Source: Welwitschia mirabilis (taxonomy: Eukaryota; Gnetophyta; Gnetopsida; Welwitschiales). Taken from it: a stretch of DNA of 56,836 nucleotides. The stretch lies in NCBI GenBank assembly GCA_051453625.1, contig JBOZIK010000001.1, positions 174,998,152 through 175,054,987 of the forward strand, in the 5' to 3' direction. How positions within the stretch are numbered: position 1 is the stretch's first letter; every line of letters starts with the position of its first letter. The notes beneath the pieces were generated by a model. It saw nothing but the letters and a program-made list of their open reading frames with translations. It was not told the DNA's origin and made no database searches. Below, one piece after another: positions 1 through 11,363 of this stretch. The position numbers were made by a program, and so were the translations under genes.

Positions 1-354
1 AAAAGTATCAAGACCCTTAGAGGATTTATTGATCAAAGGATGCAAACTTTAAAGTAGCAGATCACATCTTTTGAGTAGAGAGTTAAGCAGCAAATCACAT
101 CTATTGAGAGGAGAGTAAAACACACAAAGGACCAAATCATGGACATGCGTCAATGTATTATCTCTATGCAGCAGAACATGATTATAGACCTTTCAGAGTC
201 AGTACGTGTCTAGGGAAATGAGATAGTTAAATCTATTATAGNNNNNNNNNNAGCATCTTTGGAAGAATGTCTCCCCACAAATTTTGACCATCCTCCTTCC
301 TCTCCCCCTACTCCTGAGCTAATTCTTGATCTAGGATTTATCATGTGTAGATGA
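1..354 (+). pseudogene. C-terminal coiled-coil tail of a retrotransposon 3' ORF (element G0)
   Basis: One frame reads through with only a few stops and gives alternating short heptads, including pieces such as IERRVKHTKDQIMDMRQ and MQQNMIIDLSESVRV. After a 10-N gap it continues with a Pro-rich tail (HPPSSPPTPELI) and a stop. A coiled coil followed by a proline-rich end is typical of the C terminus of the plant retrotransposon accessory protein usually labelled 'putative plant transposon protein'. It sits about 550 bp upstream of the G0 3' LTR, where such ORFs lie. The N-terminal part is outside the window. The assignment is an inference from layout and composition. The segment is non-functional. 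Confidence 0.45.
242..251. other. Assembly gap, 10 N
   Basis: A run of ten N inside the coiled-coil remnant. The flanks are not duplicated. Confidence 0.98.
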
Positions 355-899
355 TGGAAGTGATTCTACATTATATTATGCATTTCCCCTTCTACACTTT
401 TCATATTAAAAAAAAAACTCTCGTTATTATATATAGGTATATAATTTCATTTTAGCATGGTGTATGTTTCTATCTGATTTTTATATTAGTATCTTTTGAT
501 TTTTATGATGAGGATTCAATTTCACTTCGAGCACATTTTTATTTGACTGTTTATCACAATGGGGGGCTACTTATTATGATTTTCTGGTTTTTTATCAGTA
601 TTATTTAATTAATAAAAAAATAATTTCTATCATAGGTTCTAGTTTTGAAGATATTTTGAAAAGTCTATCATCTCCTTAGTTGTCCAGACAATAAACTGGA
701 TGATCGAATTCTAATGCTTAGCAGGTATATCTCATTAATTTTTAAATTTTCCAGAAATTCAGTCGATTGTCAGTCTATATTTCAAATCTTTCTTAGATGC
801 TCTCTTTAGATATCCTAGCTATTTTTATTATCTAAAAGTTGACTTGCAAATGGTTTACCACCTAGTTTTGCTAGGGACTGATAAGGATAAGTGGAGGGC
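355..899 (+). other. 3' untranslated region of gypsy element G0
   Basis: No coding potential seen. It contains a short polyA run near 410 and a G6 run near 560. It ends with a 'ctagggactgataaggataagtgg'-type stretch (863-897), which resembles the pre-LTR segment and decayed polypurine tract of plant gypsy elements directly upstream of the LTR. Confidence 0.5.
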
Positions 900-1592
900 T
901 ATATTACGCCACCAACTTATGTGTATTTGATAGGGTATTTTGACTTATTTTGTAGGTAAATTAATAGATAAATGCTTAGTTCTCATGATAATAGAGAATC
1001 AGGATGAAAAGGATGAAAATATACAATTTCCAGATAAATTATAAGCATTTTGCATTAATATGGACAATTAACATTTTAGATAATAATTCCTGTAAGCAAC
1101 AAAGTAATCAAACTGACTGAAAGTTAAGAAAAGACTATCGTACCACATCGTCTAGATGTTATTTGTGGACGACATATCCAAACTAATAGATAAGACTTTA
1201 CATGCAGATCACAGGCAGTACAACTAGAGCAAACAAGAATATCTAATTATTAGTTTTCATTATCTCCTCTATCATCCAGACAAGCAGAAAGACGGCACTG
1301 TTCTTTTACACTTTTACTGAATGTTCATCCATGTTGTCTCCACTTCATTGCAACTTTTCTTTGCATGTTAGCTAGCATTTTTCCTATACTCTTATATCCG
1401 TTTTCCTTTCTTTTTTATCTATAAATAAGGATCTTCCCCTTAATCCCTAATCATCTTCGACAGTACTTGATATACTCGTGATAGGAGATCTTGGGACTAG
1501 AGAATTATTCTATGATTATAGAGAGATGTTTCCTTGGTGTTGAGTGGTATTTCCTTCATTGAGAAATGGCTACTTTTAAATACGAATGTTGC

Positions 1593-1846
1593 ATGCTTTT
1601 TAATATGAATTATCTTCTTTTGTATTCAATATATACAGGAACTTATCCCTCATAGTTTATGTTATTTAANNNNNNNNNNNNNNNNNNNNNNNNNNNNNNN
1701 NNNNNNNNNNNNNNNNNNNNNNNNNNNNNNNNNNNNNNNNNNNNNNNNNNNNNNNNNNNNNNNNNNNNNATGCTTTTTAATATGAATTATCTTCTTTTGT
1801 ATTCAATATATACAGGAACTTATCCCTCATAGTTTATGTTATTTAA
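1593..1846. other. 100-N gap with identical 77-bp flanks
   Basis: 1593-1669 and 1770-1846 are identical over 77 bp, separated by exactly 100 N (1670-1769). This is the pattern left when two overlapping contig ends are scaffolded with a default gap instead of merged. The true sequence probably has one copy and no gap. Confidence 0.93.
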
Positions 1847-2004
1847 GATTCAGTGGTAGGTTTCTTCTGTTATATAGATTATGAGGGTAGCCTTTGTCAA
1901 GGTTGAGATTGATTAGTTTAGATGCATTATTGTTTCTTTTTCTAAATTAGTTTTGCATAAATATATTTTATTTTAATTCCATGCATTGCAATTTATTTTA
2001 GTAG

Positions 2005-2718
2005 ATTAGGGTTACACAATTTCCTTTTGAAAGCAACTCTTTATTTTCCATACTTTGGCCTTCGATGGAATTACGACATTTNNNNNNNNNNNNNNNNNNN
2101 NNNNNNNNNNNNNNNNNNNNNNNNNNNNNNNNNNNNNNNNNNNNNNNNNNNNNNNNNNNNNNNNNNNNNNNNNNNNNNNNNNNNNNNNNNNNNNNNNNNN
2201 NNNNNNNNNNNNNNNNNNNNNNNNNNNNNNNNNNNNNNNNNNNNNNNNNNNNNNNNNNNNNNNNNNNNNNNNNNNNNNNNNNNNNNNNNNNNNNNNNNNN
2301 NNNNNNNNNNNNNNNNNNNNNNNNNNNNNNNNNNNNNNNNNNNNNNNNNNNNNNNNNNNNNNNNNNNNNNNNNNNNNNNNNNNNNNNNNNNNNNNNNNNN
2401 NNNNNNNNNNNNNNNNNNNNNNNNNNNNNNNNNNNNNNNNNNNNNNNNNNNNNNNNNNNNNNNNNNNNNNNNNNNNNNNNNNNNNNNNNNNNNNNNNNNN
2501 NNNNNNNNNNNNNNNNNNNNNNNNNNNNNNNNNNNNNNNNNNNNNNNNNNNNNNNNNNNNNNNNNNNNNNNNNNNNNNNNNNNNNNNNNNNNNNNNNNNN
2601 NNNNNNNNNNNNNNNNNNNNNNNNNNNNNNNNNNNNNNNNNATTAGGGTTACACAATTTCCTTTTGAAAGCAACTCTTTATTTTCCATACTTTGGCCTTC
2701 GATGGAATTACGACATTT
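2005..2718. other. 560-N gap with identical 77-bp flanks
   Basis: 2005-2081 and 2642-2718 are identical over 77 bp, on either side of 560 N (2082-2641). The overlap length is the same as at the previous gap, so a k-mer-length contig overlap is likely and the gap is probably spurious. Confidence 0.93.
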
Positions 2719-2824
2719 GGGATCACTTCCCATCTATACTAGTGTGTTGTATTTGTGCATATTAATTGTGATTAACAAGATTCAGCTTAGGATGTAAAAT
2801 GTCGCATAAATACGCACTGCAACA

Positions 2825-3135
2825 GTGGGCTGTTACACAAAACGCTCATCCTAGAAGTAATGGGTATCCTCTATCATGTTTAACTTCTATGACAATTACA
2901 TTAATTAGGTAGTAAGCCTCTTTAATTTGGATCATTAAATCTTTGATAACCCATAAGATTTCTTAACCAAAGTATTTGCTAATTCTAAAACAATCTGAAG
3001 AGGCTCTATTCTATCCTCCAAATCAACTCTCTTACAAGTGTGAAGTGGCATGATATTAACACTCACTCTAATATCAATTAAATCCTTTATAATATTTTGT
3101 TTCCTTTTTATGTAACATTCACTGTTGATACCCAT
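2825..3135 (-). pseudogene. Aspartic protease remnant of gypsy element G1 (truncated)
   Basis: Translated on the minus strand, this resembles a plant Ty3/gypsy protease. The segment IDIRVSVNIMPLHTCKRVDL corresponds to the active-site block of the family (usually DLGASVN.LPY). Downstream, after stops, come pieces equivalent to the flap and the ILGRPFLATA block (here YPLLLG then AFCVTAHCC). The catalytic DxG is changed to DIRV, so it is inactive. The frame stops matching at 2825, where the G0 LTR ends, so the insertion cut the gene. The nearest relative in the window is the protease at 35190. Confidence 0.72.
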
Positions 3136-4730
3136 GTATCTTTAAATTTGAGTGATTTTTGTAACACTAAATTCGTGAGGGTTTGTGATAGAAAGACCTT
3201 ACAAGGGTTAACTTATTTTTATTTTATTCTTGTTAAGTCTTTTCATAGATTTGAGTACCTCAAATTTTGTTGTAAAAGTTTTCAAAAAGGGTAAATTTGT
3301 ACTCACATTTTTTATTAAGGCTTTACATATTGATTAAAAGTTAAATTATTATTATGCCTATAAAGCCAAGGGGTAGTTGGTTACTTTTGTAAAGAATTTT
3401 TCTTTGTTTTTAGTAAGATAATGGAATTTGAAATCTTCTAATATTTCAATATATTTCTCTTTTACTCATCATATTGAAGGTTAGTTTGGGAGGTTGATGC
3501 TTCATATAAATATGGTTTTATTTCTTGTTCAGTTCTTGTCATAACCTTATAGTCTTTTCTCATTTTGTTGGGGTTTGGTAAAGGTTGTATTACCAATGAC
3601 TCTTATGATCTTTGGTTTGCCAACATGGTTTGTTAAAGGACATTTACTAAGTTTTCAATGTTGGCATTTTTCTTTTATAAACTAGCATGTATCTTTTTTT
3701 TATGATTTTCTCATTTTATTCAAGAAGTTTGAGAGTGAAGCATTGAGATGTTGAAAGTTGGATGAACTTGATTGGAAGTTCGAGTTTTTAAATTGGTTTT
3801 TAAAAGGCTGAAAGTTGTTTTAAAAATGATTATTCAACATAGGTTATGCTTAATTTTGATTTTAAAAATTTTGAGATGTTTAATTAAAAGTGCAAATTTC
3901 TTTATGTATTCTCTCTTTATATGTTGGTAAAAGAGGATAACTTTTAATTATGTGGTAATTATCCTTACATAGATCACATGTTGACATAACATTTTTCTCA
4001 GTTATAGATTTAGAATATAAGATCATTTCTATATACTTCTCCAAGGTTATTATAAAATCTGTCATTAGGTTTGCAGGGTTATAGTTTATCTCCTTTTCTT
4101 ATTTAACTTCTTTTAAATCTTTGATGAGTTTGCCTACAGTTTGCTTTTTTTTTTAAGATGCTAACTAGGTTTGACTAACCTCTACAAGTTCTTATAATTT
4201 TTTCTAGGCATTTTTTAATGTAAAGTTCATGAGGTTTTCATCATAATAAAAATCCAAAAGTTATTTTATATAGGGATTTAGTCCACTATAAAAGTAGTTA
4301 ACAAGTTCTTCTAATGATAAAGCATCTACTAGATTAGAGTGAGCTGCTATAAAGAAACGTTCATCTGTGGAAGCATAATCCTTTATTGATTTTTATTGAA
4401 AGTTTGTTATTTTCTTTTTACTTTTTCTAATATTTTCTTCACTCATTAATCTCTTGATAAAGGTTTCTTGGACTTGATCCCAGGTATAGTTCTTAGCTAA
4501 TTTTTAGCCCTTCCTTTTAATATCATGGGAAATATTATCATGTATGTCCTATCACTAATTTTATTCTTGCCATTTTTTAAAGTAAGAATTAATTACTCAA
4601 TATCTACAATATGTTGAATAAGATCCTCATCGTATTCATCACTAAAATTTGGATAGGCATTTAAGTTTCTAAGCTCAATATCATCTCCTTGGGGTAAATC
4701 GAAAGGGTTTAAATCTCTTATTTTATATTA
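3136..4730 (-). pseudogene. gag remnant of gypsy element G1
   Basis: Minus-strand pieces match the gag of G2 in order: an N-terminal block with LRNLNAYPNF and ISDRTYMIIFPM (about 4700-4550), a middle block ending ELVEVSQT (about 4200), and a block with LEKYIEMILYSKSITEKNV followed by the knuckle CDLCKDNYHIIKSYPLL (3880-4065). The knuckle fits CX2CX4HX4C with the last Cys replaced by Tyr. Many stops separate the blocks. Gag packages element RNA in virus-like particles; this copy cannot. 3136-3880 links gag and protease with no clear domain. Confidence 0.7.
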
Positions 4731-5486
4731 GCTAGTAATTCCCTCAGAATAAGATTTGTAGTAGGATTAGAGTAAAAGACCCTACAACTTACTTTTATTT
4801 TTGGATGGCACTCAACATTGTAACTTAGTTTTCCCCTTCTATAAGATTTTTATAATGAGATTTGATTCAGAAAAAATAAATTCAGAAGGAGGATTATATG
4901 CACCTCGAGATTGCTTTTCTGATTTAATTTCTAAGTTTATGAGTCCTTATCTAATGTTCTTTTCTATCAACAACTTTTCTTTTTAATATTTTTTTCCTAG
5001 GTCAACCATCTTACGACATCCCGTAAATAGAAAATAATAGAAAACAAATTAAAAATAACACTATCATCCTATGTACAATGGGAATGATAGAAGGGGCAAA
5101 GAATAGAGAAAGTAGAAAATAAAAACAAAGAAGAAAGCCAAAAACCAAAAAAACACAGATTGTCATCCTCCTGATCATCCAGATGACAAATAAGATAATA
5201 GAGACTAATCTTATTATAGAAAACTAAAATCCAAAAATAAAAAGCAAAAAATAAAATAGAAATCATAGAATGTCATCCTAACTATCATGGGAATGACATA
5301 TGGGATGGCTATTATTTTACTACTGAAACTCAAAAAACTGAAAAAATATAAATAAAATCTATGATTTCTAATAAAAATACAACATTGCTATGGATAAATA
5401 ACCAAATAAAAATCTAATGTACTAATTCAAATGATGATAATCATTATGCTCCTCAGTAGTATTTCATAGCACTAGCTCTAATTTTT
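4731..5486 (-). other. 5' leader of gypsy element G1
   Basis: AT-rich and non-coding, between LTR and gag. Near the LTR (about 5465-5485, minus strand) a decayed match to the TGGCGCC-type primer site can be aligned, mostly through transitions. Short inverted motifs occur, e.g. ttgtcatc at 5159 answered by gatgacaa at 5183. Confidence 0.4.
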
Positions 5487-6555
5487 TGCAATGTGTATTT
5501 ATATAAGTATTTATACTTTAAAGGATTTTATCATTTCATAAATAAAATAGATATCTTACACAATACAACACACTAGTATAAGTGGAAGTGAATCTAAGTG
5601 TTATATTCTCATTGAAGACTATGAGATAAAATTAAGAGTACATTTCACAAGTAAATGGGAACAAGAATTAAATAATAATGCAAAAAATAAAGGATGCAAT
5701 GCAAATGCAAAATGCAACTAATCTATATGCAATGAAAAATGAACTAAACTACTTACTTTTAGCCTAAACAAAGGCTACCCTTAATGATCTATATCACCAA
5801 TGAAATTATCATCAGATTAAGGGCAATGTAAACCATAAGGATTGTTTGATAAAATAATATACATAAAAGAAAAATAGAGTTTTATATTAAAAGGAACCAA
5901 ACATATATGTTATAAAATAGCTAGGCCTCAATGGAGGATGCACAACCCTCTATTAAGGAAACATCTTTCTACAACACTCAAGATGAATCTCCCACCCTTT
6001 AATCTCTTATTATAAGAATTTCCAATGCAACAAAGATAAAGAGGAGAGTCAAAAGGGATCTATTTTTATGAAAACATAGCATAAAATAACAAACAAAAAG
6101 ATGCTCCAAAAACATACTCTTTATATATAAGAAATGGATAAAACAATTAAGGGTTGGATGTCAGATTCAGCTACATTATAGTGTTGTCTTGACTATCATC
6201 TAGATAATGATGAGGACAATAAATCATTACAAAAAGTAACTCACTAGATAACTCAATAGTCTATATCAGCATGTAATGGTGTTATCATCCCCTTTGTCAT
6301 GGGTATGATAGAGGGGACAATGGTATTATTTATTTATTTCATTGAGGATAAACTAGCCTCTTTATTATTAATCTTCCTTCATAGCTCTATTCATTAGAAT
6401 GTGCCTTAATGCCTCAAATAATGCCAAGAATCACATATTTCTGAGATCTTATATTGATTCTCTAAAATCCTTAGAATTGCATCTAAACCTATGAAAATGT
6501 CTTACAAAATAACTCATAAAACCCCATCAAATAATCACAAATTGGTAGCATAACA
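5487..6555 (-). repeat. 5' LTR of gypsy element G1
   Basis: On the minus strand it aligns with the G0 and G2 LTRs: a start like 'tgttatgctacca', the block 'gatggggttttatgagtta', a 'gtttccttaatagagg' block equivalent to the 'tccttggtgttg' region, then 'tatactagtgtgttgta' and a terminal 'acattgca'. Length is about 1.07 kb against 1.25 kb in G2. With gag and protease at lower coordinates it is the upstream LTR of the minus-strand element. Boundaries are accurate to a few bases. Confidence 0.65.
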
Positions 6556-6850
6556 ATGACCAATTTACAAACAAACTGGGCATGGACTAAGATTTTTTTC
6601 ATATTCTAACTCCACTCTATCTATATCAAAATCATAAATAATTAAACTTCCTTAGTTTATTAGTTAGATCGATATCTAATTAAGGCATAAAACTAGTGTA
6701 AAACTAGTCATGACTCATAATTATAACTAGTTTTAGTTTGATAAGTTCTTTAAACTTCCCTATTAGTTATTAAATAAATTCTTTATTTTAGAAGGTTAGG
6801 TTCACTTCTCTCATCTTTACCTAGACCAAAACTTTCTAAAATATTTTTTT
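6556..6850. other. Non-coding AT-rich DNA
   Basis: Flank of the G1 LTR. I see no domain or repeat that I can name. It may be the C-terminal continuation, on the minus strand, of the fragment that follows. Confidence 0.4.
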
Positions 6851-7120
6851 AGAATTCTATTCTTGATACTAGGAAGCCAAAGCTAGATCCTTATCATGAC
6901 CAAGTTGAGATTGTCTTCAAACTTAAATAGAACCAGACCTTCTACAAGGGTAATTACTTGGAGTACATTTATCCTAGTCCACTTCACTGCTATCCATCTT
7001 TTAATAGCATTTAAACTTAGTCTAGTTCTCACTAAAATAAACCACTTACTAGACTAAATTTAAATTGATCCTCTACTATAATAGAGTGCTCTGGCACAAG
7101 TCAAGTTTTAAAAATACCAT
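6851..7120 (-). pseudogene. DUF4283-like fragment, probably from a non-LTR retrotransposon
   Basis: One minus-strand frame gives AIKRWIAVKWTRIN, then GLVLFKFEDNLNLVMIRI, a stop, and LWLPSIKNRIL. The pattern (helix, hydrophobic strands with a GxxLFKFE core, then a WxP motif) is that of DUF4283, a nucleic-acid-binding domain at the start of plant LINE ORF1-type proteins and related zinc-knuckle proteins. No zinc knuckle or reverse transcriptase is seen nearby. Upstream on the minus strand, 7120-7500 keeps longer open stretches than its surroundings and may belong to the same remnant. Identification is by pattern only. Confidence 0.45.
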
Positions 7121-8513
7121 CTTCCTTAAAGAAATTCATAAAGGAGAATCCCATGATTTTACTTAAACTTGCTAATTCCCCATCATAGAACGCCTCTAGC
7201 AGAGCTCTAAATATTAACTCTAGTTTATTTGAAAAGTGTAAATAAACTCTTATAGCTATTAAAAATGTAGGAACTATTAAAGGACCCTCTCCTATTGGAT
7301 TTTAGGCTCTCAACTGCTTTCCTAAAGCACGCCCTTAACTACCCCTGATCCATGCTTCATACCTTACCAACTAGTCTAGGTAGTGTCCTTTCTGCATCAA
7401 AAATGGCCCCTTGATAGTGAAAGACTTGGATCTAGGGCTTTCTAGCATTAGCTCCTCTATAGATCTAATATTTTACTATTAACTCTTGGATTTTTAGGTG
7501 TTTACTTAGTTGATAATTTACTTGGATAACATTCTAATATATAAAATAAAATCAAAATTACAAAAGTTTCAATAGATAGGCAATTAGCTTAAGAAATTTT
7601 TATCTCTTTTATTTAGGGGCTATTTTGTCAAGTTTTTCATTTTCACTATTAACTATTATTCATTATAGTTTAGCTTGTATTTCTCTATAATTATCTTGGT
7701 TTTAGTTGTAATAAAATAATATGTATGCAGCTTCTTTCCTTCAAAGATGTATAACCTTATTCTCAAGCTTTGCTTTGAACTTTTACCCCCTTCCTGTCAT
7801 TCCAAACTTTAATAACTAAGTTTAATTTTAATTAGAGGGTATGGAATTCATATGGAATTCACATTTTTCAAGAAATATTTTTAATTGTAATGCCTCATTT
7901 TTTAAAATTTTTTTCAAATATTTTCATAATCCTTAATTTCTTAAATGTTTTTACTTAGATATTTTTCCATGTTAGTCATTCTATATCATGCTTTTTTACA
8001 AAGGGATTAGCAAAAATTTAGTTGTTGCTATGTTAACATGTAAAAAATGAGATTTATGTTAAGTGTTTTAAGCTAACTTATTAAAATATGTCTTCTATTA
8101 TTTTTAAAATCAAACTTAATATTATGCTTTTATTCATAATAATTTATATACTTAGCCATATTTTGGAATACATAAGGGAAGACGGATATGATTTTGCACA
8201 AAACAATGATAACATTGAACATATGAGGTGGTGACATCTGGCAATGACATTAGAAGACATGTGGTAATAGTATCTGGAGATGAAACTAGAGACATGTGGC
8301 AATAGCACTGGTTGGTAGAGGAATCCAGCTCTAAAGGCTATGTGTTGAAATTATCATGATAACCTATATCAAATACTATAAGATAAGGAATCTAACTATT
8401 CTACATAATGCTATAGGATGAAGATTTCATCTAATACTATTTAATGAATATTTCACCTAATGCTATAAGATAGAATCTTATCTATCCTACCTAATGCTTT
8501 AAGATAAAGAATT
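7121..8513. other. AT-rich DNA with short degenerate repeats
   Basis: 7121-7500 is less AT-rich than its surroundings and may extend the DUF4283-like remnant. 7500-8200 shows nothing recognisable. 8230-8320 repeats a 'gacatgtggcaat'-type motif and 8360-8510 repeats a 'cctaatgctataagata'-type motif about four times. The last repeat seems to resume at 17768 after element A, so A interrupted it. These look like LTR-internal repeats of an older element, which is an inference. Confidence 0.4.
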
Positions 8514-8518
8514 ATAAC
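8514..8518 (+). repeat. Target-site duplication of copia element A, left copy (ataac)
   Basis: The five bases before the 5' LTR are ataac, and the five after the 3' LTR (17763-17767) are also ataac. Both boundaries were set independently from the LTR alignment. Confidence 0.75.
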
Positions 8519-9867
8519 TAGTGAGTTAATATTTACTAATTTGATGTCGAACTAATATTTTTTTGTTTAGTAAACATGTTGTATCCTCTGCAAAAAATAT
8601 TAATCATTATAGATCAAAAGTTAAAATAATTTATCATAATCTGAACTTAAACCTATCAGTTTTCTTATTCTCTTGAGGGTGAAATGGATTTCTAAGGAGT
8701 CAACTACACTTAATACTTACACTAAAATAAACTGAATTTAGAGGGATTAACTAGATAAATATGGGGTTAATCAGACCTAAGAATCTAGTCTTTCATAGTC
8801 AATCATTAAGGGGTCTACCGTATTCCTAAGGAATTGATTAGACTTGAGAATAAAATTTTCATAGCCAATCATCAAGGGATTGATTAAATTCTTGAGGGGT
8901 CAACTAGAACTAAGAATCAAACTTTCATAGCCAATCATTAAGGGGTTGACTAGATTCTTGAGTAGTCAATCAGACCTAGAGCAAAAAACAGTGTTGTAAT
9001 CTTTCTTGAATAAGGAGGTGACTAAATGAATATGTGGGCAACTTGACTAGTGATCAACTAGATCCTAAGGGTTTGATCAAACACGAAGACATAAGAAATA
9101 AGGATCAATTGGAAGAACATAAGGGTAAATAACTTCAATGATGGTACCACATGAGGTTGACTAGACATTTTAAGGGATCAATTGATTATGATGAAAATGA
9201 GATTTTTTTTAATTGTTATGAACCCATTTTTATCCATTGAAAGATCTTTTTCACTTGTAAAAATCCTAAAAAACTTATAATATGTATTTTTCAAAAGTAA
9301 AAATCACTATTCCACTTTGAATCTTTACAAAATCATTTTTTTTACTCATTAGCATTTTCTCTACCTGACCAAAGATGAACCAAGAGTTATTGTTATCATT
9401 GTGTACTTAGTCAAGTCAGTGGCATTGCACACTTGTGGATTGTATCATCTTTTTAGGTAGTGTAGCAATACTTTTCTTAAGCTATAGATTAGGTGAAACC
9501 TATGCATTTTGACATACCATTGTCACTACTTTGCATTTTTGTTAAAGATTGAGATTAAGCCTCAAAAAAGTCTAATTGTAAAGGTTATAAGTAAACCTAG
9601 AATACTTAAAAAAGATTAATAAAGATCTAAATTAGGCTTGGGTAGAAGTTGATCATTGAGAGTAAAGTAGGGGGTTTTTCTAAACTACTATAAATCTTAT
9701 GTGCATCCTCATTAGTATTTTTGTGCTTTCTATTCTTTATTTTTAATAATATTTTTAGTTTTATTTGTATAAATTTTTCGTGTTTATTTTGAGTAAAGAT
9801 ATTTTTATAAAGTTATTCAATTATTTTTAAATCCTATTCATCCCCTTTTAGGGTTTTTAATTTCACA
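8519..9867 (+). repeat. 5' LTR of copia element A
   Basis: About 1.35 kb. It aligns with 16451-17762 along its length. It starts TAGTGAGTTAAT where the related copy at 54138 has TGTTGAGTTAT, and ends TTTCACA two bases before the primer site. Three copies of a 66-bp subrepeat (tttcatag at 8791, 8857 and 8923) carry a 'gggttgactaga' motif. A possible TATA sequence lies near 9277. Confidence 0.85.
8749..8946 (+). repeat. 66-bp LTR subrepeats, three copies
   Basis: The word tttcatag followed by '(g)ccaatcat(t/c)aagggg' recurs at 8791, 8857 and 8923, an exact 66-bp spacing. Less regular copies appear in the 3' LTR near 16722, 16787 and 16830. Confidence 0.75.
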
Positions 9868-9869
9868 TT

Positions 9870-9881
9870 TGGTATCAAAGC
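9870..9881 (+). promoter_or_regulatory. Primer binding site (Met-tRNA type) of element A
   Basis: tggtatcaaagc differs by one base (G to A) from the standard plant copia primer site TGGTATCAGAGC, complementary to initiator Met-tRNA. It lies two bases after the LTR end. Confidence 0.88.
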
Positions 9882-9935
9882 TTGGTAGAGTCCATGTTAG
9901 ATCCTAATAAGTCTAGACTCTAGAATCCCAAAAAA

Positions 9936-10930
9936 ATGAGTAACACTTCAGATGGTTTTTTCACCGGTCATCCATCCATGTTCAATGGATTAAACTATGT
10001 TTATTGGAAAGCTCATATAAGAATCTTCTTCAAGTCTTTAAATGAAGATGTTGAAGAGGTTATTTATAATACTTATATTGTGCACACTCTGACTAAAACT
10101 GATGCCCATGAAAATATCATTATGGTAGCAAAAACTAAAGACCAATGAATCCCCACTAATAGATCTAAAGCTATAATAGATGCCCATGCTCTTAATGCAA
10201 TTTTTGTGCAGTTTGTGTAGATGATTTTAAATAAATTATAAACTACGAACATGCAAAAGAAGCTTGGGACATCCTTAAGATTACACATGAATGGACACTC
10301 ACTGTTAAGCAGGACAAACTTCAAATGCTTATTTTCAAATTCAAAAACATTCATATGGATGAAGAGGAGACCCTACAAGAATTCTTCACTAGAATTACTA
10401 ATACCATAAATTTCATGGCAAGTCTAGGTAAAAGAATGAATGAGGCAAAGGTGATTCAAAAAGTGTTGAAATAACTCTAAAAAAGATTTAAGTTAAAAGT
10501 CACTATAATTGAAGAAAGAAAGAATATAATCCTAATAACACTTAAGGAATCATAAGGTAATTTACAAAATTATAAATTGAAATTTCCAAAAACAGAAAAA
10601 AAGATATTTCTTTGAAATATGTGCAGGAAGAATATAGGTTAGAAAAATCAAATGAAAATCTTGATGATGAAGAATTTTCTCTACTAGTAAGAAGATTTAA
10701 GAAATTTTTACATAAAAGAAAGAAAGAAGGTGAGTCAAGCATAGAAACAAAAATAGACCACCCTAAGTTCAGAAAAAATCAAGACAAGAGAAGGAGATCT
10801 AATGTTCTACATGCAAAGGCTATGGACATGTTGTAAATAAGTGTTCAAACAATAAGAGAGATCAAAGAAAGTCAAAAGTATCTTCATTCATTACTATATG
10901 GGATAATGTAAATGAAGAGGATAAAATTAT
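9936..10930 (+). pseudogene. gag of copia element A (UBN2-type), frameshifted
   Basis: The first Met is at 9936, 55 bp after the primer site. The N-terminal block contains FNGLNYVYWKAHIRIFFKS, the FDGxNYxxWKxxMxxFL motif of plant copia gag. After shifts come blocks equivalent to the EAWDILKITHEWT region (about 10256) and the MDEEETLQEFFTRITN region (about 10356). An open stretch at 10612-10836 holds the basic, acid-patched region before a zinc knuckle. At least four frame breaks and several stops are present. The product would have formed the particle and bound RNA. Confidence 0.85.
10803..10844 (+). other. CCHC zinc knuckle in gag of element A
   Basis: Translation gives C-STC-KGYGH-VVNK-C, an intact CX2CX4HX4C knuckle. 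It lies in a different frame from the open stretch 10612-10836, so a frameshift separates them. Confidence 0.8.
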
Positions 10931-11363
10931 TTCTATCCAATAATCAAATAGAGATTGAAGGCTTTCATTTATGACAATTGTGCCTTCATTATAGAACCTA
11001 CCTTACTCATCTAAACTTGATGAATTGGATTTCATTAAAGAAGATCAGAATGAACTTGAAGACACCTATCAAGAACTTTACATGGAGTGTAAAAAATTAA
11101 AGTGCATCACTAATCTGAAAAAGATTATGAAAATTGAAAATAAACTACAAGATGGTCAAATTAGAAAATTCTATACTTTTACTAGAGATAAAGGACTTAT
11201 CACATTTTGTCAATAAACTTTCAAGTAGTTCAACAAAATTGAAATAGTTGCTTAAAATATGAAAACTGGCTCATGACAAGATAGGTATTATATTCATCCT
11301 CCAAGATCATAAAATTAGCAAAATTAGGTAACATGGAAAAATAAGTTTATTTCTAAAGTTACA

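Larger units (their letters stand above)
900..2824 (+). repeat. 3' LTR of gypsy element G0 (interrupted by two gaps)
   Basis: It aligns with the LTR at 31451-32699: the start around 'gatagggtattttgac', the middle 'tccttggtgttg' block, and the end 'actgcaaca'. The start is TA rather than TG, consistent with one G-to-A change; the end is CA at 2824. A TATA box (ctataaata) lies at 1419-1427. Two N runs with duplicated edges inflate the length: removing the Ns and one copy of each 77-bp duplicate leaves about 1.11 kb, close to the 1.25 kb of the sister LTR. The base after the LTR end falls inside the minus-strand protease gene of G1, so G0 was inserted there. Confidence 0.75.

Noticed and set aside
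2012-2797. Long apparent open frames on both strands spanning the N run
   Set aside because: They consist almost wholly of undetermined codons across a gap that is probably an artefact; the same holds for 38776-39469 and 26787-27050.
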